Below are positions 56,830 through 64,000 of a DNA stretch of 64,000 nt, in pieces. The translations under genes were made by a program, and so were the position numbers. Each line of letters opens with the position of its first letter. Position 1 is the stretch's first letter. The notes under the pieces were generated by a model that was not told the origin of the DNA, searched no databases, and saw nothing but the letters and a program-made list of their open reading frames with translations. The DNA comes from Streptacidiphilus sp. 4-A2 (GTDB taxonomy: Bacteria; Actinomycetota; Actinomycetes; Streptomycetales; Streptomycetaceae): assembly GCA_014284505.1 (NCBI GenBank), contig JAAFYY010000001.1:3100001-3164000 (forward strand), read 5' to 3'.

Positions 56830-57903
56830 ATGACGACGCTTTTCGACAGCTACCGGCTCGGCGGGCTGACCCTGCCCAACCGGCTGGTCATGGCCCCGAT
56901 GACGCGGGTCAGGGCCACCGCCGACGGGCTGGCGACGCCCTCGATGGCGGCCTACTACGCCCAGCGGGCGACGGCCGGACTGATCGTCTCCGAGGGGGTG
57001 CAGCCGAGCCTCGTCGGCCAGTCCAACCCGGGCACGCCGGGGCTGCACACCGATGCGCAGACGGCCTCCTGGCGGCAGGTGACCGGGGCGGTGCACGCCA
57101 ACGGCGGCCGGATCTTCGCCCAGCTGATGCACGGCGGACGGGTGTCGCACCCGGACACCACCGGCTCGCAGCCGGTCGGGCCCTCGGCCGTCGCCGCCGT
57201 CGGCGACGTGTTCACCACGAGCGGCCCCCAGCCCCCGCCGCTCCCGCGGGCCCTGGAGACGGCCGAAGTCCCGGAGCACGCCGAGTCGTTCGCCCGGGCC
57301 GCGCGGCGCGCCGTCGAGGCCGGCTTCGACGGCGTCGAGCTGCACGGCGCCAACGGCTATCTGATCTCGCAGTTCCTCTCCAGCAACGCGAACCTGCGCA
57401 CCGACCGCTACGGCGGCACGGTCGCCAACCGGATCCGGTTCGCGGTGGAGGCGGTCACCGCCACCGTGGAGGCCGTCGGTGCGGCCAGGACCGGGATCCG
57501 GCTCTCGCCGGGGGCCACCTTCTGGGGTGTCGCGGAGAACGACACCCGTGAGCTGTACACCGAGCTGCTGACCGAGCTGGCCCGGCTGGAGCCGGCCTAT
57601 GTCCACCTGGAAGCCACGGCGGACGAGGACCTGCTGACCGGTCTGCGCCGGGCGTGGCCGGGCACGCTGGTGATGAACCCGGTGCTCCCGCTCGGGCCGA
57701 AGCAGACCGGCCGGGACGAGGCCGAGCACTGGCTCGGCCTGGGCGCCGAACTGATCAGCTTCGGTCGGGCCTTCCTGTCCAATCCCGACCTGGTCGAGCG
57801 GCTGCGCCGGGGACTGCCGCTCGCCCCGGTCGAGGAGGCCCACTACTACCAGGGCGGCGACGCGGGCTATCTGACCTATCCGGCCTACCAGTACTCGGCG
57901 TAA
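56830..57903 (+). CDS. Old yellow enzyme-family NADH:flavin oxidoreductase
   Basis: A 357-residue FMN-dependent ene-reductase, uninterrupted. LPNRLVMAPMTRVRA (FMN binding), FAQLMHGGRVSHPDTTGSQP, the substrate-binding His/Asn pair in VELHGANGYLISQFLSSNAN, DRYGGTVANRIRFAVEAV, and SFGRAFLSNPDLVERLRRG. Reduces electrophilic alkenes, quinones or nitro compounds; with the MerR regulator it forms a small detoxification unit induced by electrophiles (inference). Confidence 0.93.
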   Translation: MTTLFDSYRLGGLTLPNRLVMAPMTRVRATADGLATPSMAAYYAQRATAGLIVSEGVQPSLVGQSNPGTPGLHTDAQTASWRQVTGAVHANGGRIFAQLMHGGRVSHPDTTGSQPVGPSAVAAVGDVFTTSGPQPPPLPRALETAEVPEHAESFARAARRAVEAGFDGVELHGANGYLISQFLSSNANLRTDRYGGTVANRIRFAVEAVTATVEAVGAARTGIRLSPGATFWGVAENDTRELYTELLTELARLEPAYVHLEATADEDLLTGLRRAWPGTLVMNPVLPLGPKQTGRDEAEHWLGLGAELISFGRAFLSNPDLVERLRRGLPLAPVEEAHYYQGGDAGYLTYPAYQYSA

Positions 57904-58201
57904 CCCGGCCCGGCCGCGCCGCGGTTCAGCCGGCCCGGCCAGCCGGAGGGCCGGGGCCACAGGCCGGGGCCGAGGCCCCCGCGGCGGAGGCCCGCCGACG
58001 TCGCCCGCCCGACCCGACTCCCCTGCCAGGGAACCGGGTGAGCTGCGGCGACCAGCTGCGGCGAGCACCGGCGGGATCACCCGCGCCGGGCGTCGACCGT
58101 CGAACATATTGACGTGTGCAGATCACTATAGAAGGCTGTGGCTCGCCTCACCGGGCACTCCGCCGCGCACGCCCCGCGCACAGTCCTCAGGGGGGACCCC
58201 C

Positions 58202-58965
58202 ATGCCCAAGACCGCCTCCGCCTGTCTGCTCGTGATAGGCGCCACCATCGCCGCCCTGGGCAGCCCCGCCGTCGCCGACGCGGCCGCCCCGCACGCACCG
58301 GCCGCCCGGCAGGCCGCCGCCGCACCGTCGACCAGGCTGGACCACAGTCTGGCGCGCCACTCCGGAGCCAACAACAGCTGGGGCGGTTACGCCGTCACCG
58401 GGGCACCTACCACTCCGTCACCGGCAACTGGGTCGTCCCGGCCCTGGACTGCTCGGCCAGCGCCGGGGACATCTCGTTCTGGTCCGGACTGGACGGATGG
58501 ACCAGCGAGACGGTGGAGCAGATCGGGCTGGACGCGGTGTGCACCAAGTCCGGCCAGATCGAGTACAACCCGTGGGTCGAGATGTACCCGGCCAACTCCA
58601 TCTACTTCACCGACCCGGTCAAGGCCGGGGACACGATGACCTCCAGCGTCACGACCAACGGCAGCGGCTCCTTCACCCTGGTCCTGGCCGACCCCACCCA
58701 GGGCTGGACGAAGACGTACACCAAGACGCTGAAGTCGGCCGTCCTGAGCTCGGCCGAGGTGATCGTGGAGGCGATAGGCAGCCAGACCATCCCGCCCTGC
58801 CCGGACTTCCACTCGATCCAGTTCAGCGACGTCACCGCCAACGGCGGCACCTTCGCCGCCGCGGGCACGGTCAACAGCACCAACCTGGAGCGCAACGGGG
58901 TGCTGATGACCCAGGACGGCACCCTCAGCGGCACCTCGTTCCCGGTCAGCTGGCTGCACGCCTGA
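58202..58965 (+). CDS. Secreted G1-family glutamic endopeptidase (eqolisin-like)
   Basis: About 254 residues with a signal peptide MPKTASACLLVIGATIAALG ending near AVADAAA. After a frame change near 58405: GGYAVTG then HSVTGNWVVPALDCSASAGD, FWSGLDGWTSETVEQIGLDA (catalytic Gln), and YNPWVEMYPANSIYFTDPVK (catalytic Glu). These match the Gln/Glu dyad of G1 peptidases, acid-active and pepstatin-insensitive. Bacterial members are often from acid-tolerant actinomycetes. A G-rich tract lies upstream of the ATG. Confidence 0.87.
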
Positions 58966-59250
58966 CCCCGCGGCACTCCCCGGCCGGGGCGGACGGCAGA
59001 CCGCCGCCCGCCCCGGCCGGCCGTCGGAGCGCGTGCCGACCGGTTCGGCGGGGACGAAGCAGGCGTCCCCGGGGCGGTGGAGGCTGCCCAGGACGAACCC
59101 GGTGCCGGCGCAGCCCGGCAGGTCGGACGCGGGTGATCACCCTGCCGACCGCCACCCGGCGCCGGAGGCAACGGGCCTGGCGACCCGGCAGGTTTGCGAT
59201 GATGGGAGCCGCCCGCAGCCGGGCTCGCCTCGCATCGATCGGTGGACGGG

Positions 59251-60169
59251 ATGGATCTGCGCCATCTGAAGTACTTCCTGGCCGTCGCCCGGACCCGCAA
59301 CTTCACCCAGGCCGCCGCCGAGTGCTTTGTCGCCCAGTCCGCGCTCAGCCAGCAGATCGCCCGGCTGGAGCAGCAGGTCGGCGCGGCCCTGTTCACCCGC
59401 ACCAGCCGCTCGGTGCGGCTGACCGCCGCGGGCGAGCTGCTGGAACCGCTGGCCCGGCGCATCCTCGCCGAGGTGGACGACGCGCAGGCCGCCCTCGACG
59501 CGCTGGCCGGCCTGCGCCGCGGCCGGCTGCGGCTGGGCCTGGTCCAGACGCTGACCGGGTCGGTCGACATGGTCGAGGTGCTGGCCGACTACCACGCCCG
59601 CCACCCCGCCATCGACCTGCTGGTACGGAACGCGCCCAGTTCGGAGATGGCCGCCGCGGTGCTCTCCGGCGACCTGGACGCCGCGGTGGTCGGCCTCGGC
59701 CCGGAGGAGGTGCCGCGGGGCCTGGCGCACCGCTCGCTGGGCAGCGACCCGCTGATGCTGGTGGTGCGCCCGGGCACCCGCTCGCCGGCCGCGGCACCGT
59801 CGGCCTGTCCGAACTCCCGCCGGGCGAGCAGCTCATCGAGTTCTCCCGGGGCACCGGGCTGCGGCGGCAGGTCGAGGCCGCCTTCGCCCGGGCGGGGCTC
59901 GGGCCGGAGCGGCGCTTCGAGGTGGGCCAGCTCCACGACATGGTCCGGCTGGCCGCCCGCGGCGTCGGCGTCACCGTGGTGCCGCGCTCCACCGTCCTCG
60001 CCCCGGCACCGCCCCGGGGAGGCTTCCGGACGGCACCGGGGTGCTCCGGCTGACCGATCCGGCGGCTGTGCACCGGGTCTCCGTGGTCTACGACGCCGAT
60101 CGGATGTCACCCGCCGCCACCGCCTTCCTCGATGTGGTCGAGCAGCATCTCGTAGATCAATCTGTTTAG
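59251..60169 (+). CDS. LysR-family transcriptional regulator
   Basis: About 306 residues. The HTH part is MDLRHLKYFLAVARTRNFTQ and AAAECFVAQSALSQQIARLE; the effector domain includes GRLRLGLVQTLTGSVDMVEV and DLDAAVVGLGPEE. Frame changes near 59790 and 60040 lead to QLIEFSRGTGLRRQVEAAFA, GVGVTVVPRSTVLAP and finally FLDVVEQHLVDQSV with a TAG at 60167. ATG 59251 is chosen over GTG 59242 because MDLRHLKYF is the family start. The following DUF1275 gene may be a target. Confidence 0.88.
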
Positions 60170-60286
60170 CAGATCGCTGGGCTCGTATTCATCTGTTGGA
60201 CAGAACCATCCCGCACGCAGCAACCTGGAGTCGACCTCAGCGGGCGGGGCCGGTCCGGCCTCGCGCAGATGAATCGGAGCGCTGCC

Positions 60287-61026
60287 ATGAGAGACGTAGT
60301 GCGGGACGCCTGGGCCGTCCTGGTTCCGGACCGCCAGGGACGGCACGGCCCGCTGCCACCGGTGATGCTGGCGCTGACCCTGGTCACCGGCCTGGTGGAC
60401 GCCTTCAGCTATCTGGGCCTCGGCCATGTGTTCGTGGCCAATATGACCGGCAATGTGGTCTTCACCGGCTTCGCCATCGCCGGGGCCAGCGGGTTCTCGC
60501 TGGCCGCCTCGCTCGCGGCCCTCGCCGCGTTCGGCCTCGGCGCGCTGATCGGCGGCGGGTGACGCACCGGACCCGGGCGCACCGCGGCCGGCTGCTGCGC
60601 ACCGCGCTGCTGCTGGAGACCGTGCTGGTGCTGGCGGCGTACCTGGTGGCCCAGACCCAGCCGTCCGGCAGCCCCTTCCCGGAGGGCGCCCGCTACGCGC
60701 TGATCGCACTGCTCGGGCTGGGCATGGGCGTCCAGAACGCGGCCGCGCGGGCACTGGCGGTGCCGGACCTGACCACCACCGTGCTGACCCTCACCATCAC
60801 CGGCATCGCCGCCGACAGCCGGGCCGCCGGGGGCGGGGGCAGCCGGGTGGGGCGCCGCGCGCTCTCGGCACTGGCGATGTTCGCCGGAGCCCTGGCCGGG
60901 GCGGTCACCCTGCTGCACGGCCACCCCGCGCTGCCGCTGCTGTTCGCCGCGGTGCTGCTGGCCGCGGGCACCGTCGCCGGCACCGTGCTCGCCCGCACCG
61001 ACGCCCCGTGGACGAAGCCGCTGTGA
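60287..61026 (+). CDS. DUF1275 (YoaK-family) membrane protein
   Basis: About 246 residues and six membrane segments. Family marks: LTLVTGLVDAFSYLGLGHVF, VANMTGNVVFTGFAIAGASG and, after a frame change near 60558, GLGMGVQNAAARALAVPDLT and TTVLTLTITGIAAD. The function of this widespread family is not established. Downstream of LysR, same strand, 117 bp gap. Confidence 0.85.
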
Positions 61027-61184
61027 AGTGCGCTGTCACACAAGCGCGCTGCGACCCAGGGGCGCCGCGACCCGAGCGCGCCGTGACATCCGCGGGGCCG
61101 CCCGACCGGAGCCGGGCGGCGGCATGCCGAGGCCCCGTCGCGGTGTCCGGCGGCAGCGGCCGGTCCACACCCCGACGGGGCGAC

Positions 61185-61218
61185 GGGCGCGGGAGAACCC
61201 CTCAGATCTCCCGCGCCC
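61185..61218. terminator. Terminator between DUF1275 and alpha-galactosidase genes
   Basis: A perfect 12-bp stem, GGGCGCGGGAGA (61185-61196) and TCTCCCGCGCCC (61207-61218), ten-base loop, six bases beyond the stop of the minus-strand glycosidase and 158 bp after the DUF1275 stop. Confidence 0.8.
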
Positions 61219-61224
61219 AGCGGG

Positions 61225-63320
61225 TCAGCTCTGGCTGAAGCCGGAGAAGTCGGCTTCGCCGATGGTGCCCGCGCTGTGGGAGCTGGTGAAGACTCCCACG
61301 TCCTGGGTGGCGGTCGCACCGGGTGCGGTCGCCGTTCCGACCAGCGTCCAGGTGCTGTCGTCGGTGGAGTAGTAGCCGGTGTAGGTGTCGCCGGAGCGGA
61401 CCAGTTTCAGCCAGGTCGGGTAGGCCGCGGTGCCGCTGCCGGTGTTCGACGGGGCGCTGTTGCTGTCGAGCTGTCCGCTGCCGGTGCTGTCCCACTGCAC
61501 CACATAGCCCTCGCCCGGTGCCTCGGCCAGGATCACATAGCCGGGCGACACACCGGGCTGGGTGATGTCGTCCCTGACCATGATCCCGGCCTTGGCCCAG
61601 GCGTCGGTGTACGACTGCCCGGTCACCTCGACCACGGTGGTGGAGCCGTCGTGCTCGGCGCCCGGCTGGTAGATGGCGCTGTACTGGTCGGTGCTCCCCA
61701 CAGGTCGGCGCCCGCGCCCTGGACGGCGAGCTTGCCGCCCTGCTGCCCGAAGGTGGCGGTGTTGTCGGTGAAGGTCTGCCAGGGTGCCTGCACCGGTGAC
61801 GGGATGGTCACCGTGGCGGGGCTGGCGACCTTCTCGGTGCCGCCGCTCCAGCCCACGGCCGCGGTGGCGTTCAGGGTGTAGCCGGCGATGGGTGAGGGCA
61901 GGGTCGCCGGGGGTGTGACCCGGAACGCGGCGATGGCCTCATGGCCGGTGGGCACCCGTCCGAAGACGGTCCCGGTGAGCGGCCTGACCTTCCATCCGCT
62001 GGGCGCGCCGAGCCCCAGCCGCACCCCGCTGACCGCGCTGCCGTTGTTGGTGAAGGTGGTCGTCACCGTGCTCGGCTGCCCGGCGACCGCCTGCTGCGGC
62101 GCCGCGTTCGCCAGCGTGGTGCTCGGCGGGTACGTCCCGGCCGGGGAGACGGCCGCGACCTGGTACATCACCGTGCCGTGGGCCGGGACGAAGGCGCTGA
62201 TCGCGCCCCGGGACTCGGTGGTGGTGTGCGCCCACAGGTCGCGCAGGGTGTACGCCTTGGCGCCGGGCAGACCGGCCGCGGCCGCCGTGGTGGTGATGGT
62301 CGCGGGCGTGTCGTTCTCGTTGAACAGCGCCACCGAGACGCTGCCGTCGGACAGCGGCTTGGCCAGCACGTCCAGTCCCCCGGCGGAGGAGATCTCCACC
62401 CCCTGCTTGCCGAGGCTGTCCTGGTCGACGGCGATGACGTCCTTGTTGCCGTAGATCGCCAGGGTGGCCGGGGAGGCCGTGGTCAGGTCGGTGCCGGAGA
62501 TCAGCGGCGCGGCCATCTCGGCCCACAGCGAGAACTCGGACCGGTCCTCGGTCGGCGTCATCCCGTTGCCGACCTCCAGCATGTCCGGGTCGTTCCAGGC
62601 ACCGGGGCGGGCCCCGGCGGCAAGGGCGACATTGGTGTGGAAGTTGGAGAGCATGGAGGCGTAGGAGGCGCTGATGTCGCCGGTGGTCCGCCACAGGTTG
62701 CCGACCGAGCTGCCCCAGGAGGCCACGTCCTCCTCGCCCCAGTCGCAGAGGCTGAAGACGATCGGGCGGCCGGTCTGGGCGAGGGCGTCGCGCATGGCCG
62801 TGTACCGGGTCTGCGCGGGGATGCCGTCGTTGTAGCAGTTGTCGTACTTGAGGTAGTCCACGCCCCAGGAGGCGAAGGCGTCGGCGTCCTGCTGCTCGTG
62901 GCCCAGGCTGCCCGGGTAGCCCTGGCAGGTGTTGGTCCCGGCGGACTCGTAGATGCCCAGCTTCAGGCCGAGCTTGTGGACGTAGTCGGCGACGCCCTTG
63001 ATGCCGTCGGGGAACTTGGCCGGGTCCGGGACCAGGTTGCCGGCGGCGTCCCGGTTGGGCTCCATCCAGCAGTCGTCGATGTTGACGTACTCGTAGCCGT
63101 CGGCCTTGAGCCCGCTGCTGACGATCTTGTCGGCGGTCTCCTCGACCAGCTTCTCGCTGACATTGCAGCCGAAGGCGTTCCAGTCGTTCCAGCCCATCGG
63201 GGGCGTGAGTGCCAGGCCGTTGTCGAGCGCGGCGGCCGGGGTGGCGGCCGTGACGGTGACGACGGCGACAGGCGCCACGGTTAGTGCGGCCGCGAGGAGC
63301 GCGGCCCACGTCTTGCGCAT
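61225..63320 (-). CDS. Secreted GH27 alpha-galactosidase with NPCBM-associated and C-terminal lectin-like domains
   Basis: About 698 residues. Signal peptide MRKTWAALLAAALTVAPVAV from ATG 63320 (GGAGAAGGA site). The GH27 barrel begins LALTPPMGWNDWNAFGCNVS; the nucleophile Asp is in WGVDYLKYDNCYNDG and the acid/base Asp in PGAWNDPDMLEVGNGMTPTE. A beta-sandwich, an NPCBM-associated domain (TFTNNGSAVSGVRLGLGAPS), and, after a frame change near 61700, a concanavalin-like domain: AKAGIMVRDDITQPGVSPGY and YPTWLKLVRSGDTYTGYYST. Hydrolyses alpha-galactosides in plant material outside the cell. Confidence 0.92.
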
Positions 63321-63578
63321 TCCTTCTCCTTGGACGTCCTTGAACGGGGATTGGACAGGGGTCGGGAGACGAGCAGAGCTCCGACGGTGGATCGTTTGTA
63401 AATGTTGACTCTTGGGCTTCTGTTGCTCATGGTCACTCAAATCCCAACAGACTTTAGCCATATGACATACCACAAACAAGGGCTTGGGCCGCTTTGCTCG
63501 CACGGCGACTGCCCGGCACCGCGAAGCGCCGGGCACCCACCTGCCTGCGCCACGCCCCGGAACAGCCCGGCGCCCCGC
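63321..63578 (-). promoter_or_regulatory. AT-rich upstream region of the alpha-galactosidase gene
   Basis: The segment 63388-63480 is among the most AT-rich DNA in the window and lies 70-160 bp upstream of the start. It includes TTTGTAAATG and CCATATGACATACC, which look like sugar-operon regulator sites or a promoter, but I cannot name the factor. Confidence 0.5.
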
Positions 63579-64000
63579 TCACCAGGTGAGCGGGGCGCCG
63601 GAGGAGACGGTCGGCGGCGGCCGGTCAGCCACCCGGGCGGCGGCCGCACGCCGCTCAGGAGCCGGCCCGAAGTGCTCGCGCAGCCGCCGCTGGACCGTCC
63701 GGGGCAGGTCGGCCACCGGCTCCGGCCGGAGCGGGCCGCCGAGCGCGATCGCGCGCCTGGACCGCCACAGCGCCCCGACCACCTGCTGCGGCGCGGCCTG
63801 CCCGGCCTGGTCCGCGACCAGCCAGCCCAGCGCCTCGGGGCCGAGGCCGGCGAACAGGCGGTCGAGCGCGGCGAAGGGGGCCGACACCACCGGCACGAGC
63901 AGGAACAGCAGCCGCCAGCACGCCGTGATCCGGTGCTCGCCCAGACCGGCCGGGGCGCTGCCGCCGACGACCTCCATGGCGCCGAGCAGGCTGCGCCGGA
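63579..64000 (-). pseudogene. Degenerate or truncated fragment of an SF1 (UPF1-like) helicase
   Basis: The reading frame comes in from the right edge and ends at 63579. It resembles part of a DNA2/NAM7-type superfamily 1 helicase: FAALDRLFAGLGPEALGWLV, then AGQAAPQQVVGALWRSRRAI. The usual Walker B DEAGQA is here DQAGQA, and the motif normally reading GDPLQ is GGPLRPEPV. After LREHFGPAPERR the protein stops within about 25 residues, so the motifs of the second RecA domain are missing. Altered key residues and early end suggest a non-functional or frameshifted gene; only the edge is visible, so the call is tentative. Confidence 0.5.

Noticed and set aside
1..64000. CRISPR arrays, tRNA or rRNA genes, insertion sequences
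   Set aside because: Repeats found are short tandem or palindromic elements without CRISPR spacing. No tRNA cloverleaf, rRNA sequence, transposase or flanking target duplication was seen by eye.

Overview
The window is uniformly GC-rich and its genes are tightly packed, with many 4-bp start/stop overlaps, frequent GTG starts and almost no TTA codons. Gene content (narGHJI, a 481-residue GAPDH, LAL/LuxR, WYL, PadR and LysR regulators, secreted CBM-type enzymes, a G1 glutamic endopeptidase, a thiopeptide cluster) points to an actinomycete of the Streptomycetaceae or a close relative. No rRNA, tRNA, insertion sequence or CRISPR array was seen. A strong caveat applies throughout: a large fraction of the longer conserved genes need one or more single-base frame changes to read full length. 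Such changes also hit housekeeping-type genes (nadE, narG, narH), so most are probably consensus errors in G/C runs. I give each gene its whole span and note the breaks.

Layout. 1-1533: the end of a SpoIIE-type phosphatase, then nadE and a terminator. 1790-22505: one large biosynthetic locus. Its left half (1790-10039, + strand) is a lipid or short-polyketide cassette: P450, acyl-CoA dehydrogenase, FemAB/GNAT-like acyltransferase, SRPBCC protein, class III aminotransferase, stand-alone ACP, FabF-like ketosynthase, extended SDR. Its right half (10592-22505, + strand) is a complete thiopeptide maturation operon: RRE/ocin-ThiF protein, SagB-type dehydrogenase, split LanB glutamylation and elimination proteins, pyridine synthase, a second SagB protein, a second ocin-ThiF protein, and a TOMM YcaO with fused Zn domain. 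Between the halves, on the opposite strand and with its own promoter region and terminator, lies a 63-residue precursor (10182-10373) whose predicted core is SFCCAPPPNCCNCSCS. I take this as a probable undescribed thiopeptide. The adjoining lipid cassette raises the possibility of a lipidated product.

22517-23888: a probable ribosome-mediated attenuator (16-residue leader with three consecutive Thr codons, terminator hairpin) controlling a short threonyl-tRNA synthetase. 24227-27213: a secreted protein, a ZTP (pfl) riboswitch with folD, and a tandem GNAT protein. 27237-32907: an ArsR-type regulator/MFS operon with a 42-bp palindromic operator, a PRC-barrel and a small membrane protein, a DinB/WYL divergent pair, and a membrane protein/PadR divergent pair. 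32904-39687 (minus): the narGHJI respiratory nitrate reductase operon, divergent from a TDT/SLAC1-family channel gene.

40969-64000: accessory and housekeeping genes. These are an FAD oxidoreductase, an APH-like kinase, GAPDH, a VOC protein, a secreted phosphoesterase with Ig repeats, GNAT, a LAL regulator divergent from SnoaL-like/DHA2 genes, XRE-cupin, ACT, a MerR/OYE pair with a MerR-type promoter, a G1 endopeptidase, LysR/DUF1275, a GH27 alpha-galactosidase, and the degenerate fragment of an SF1 helicase at the right edge.
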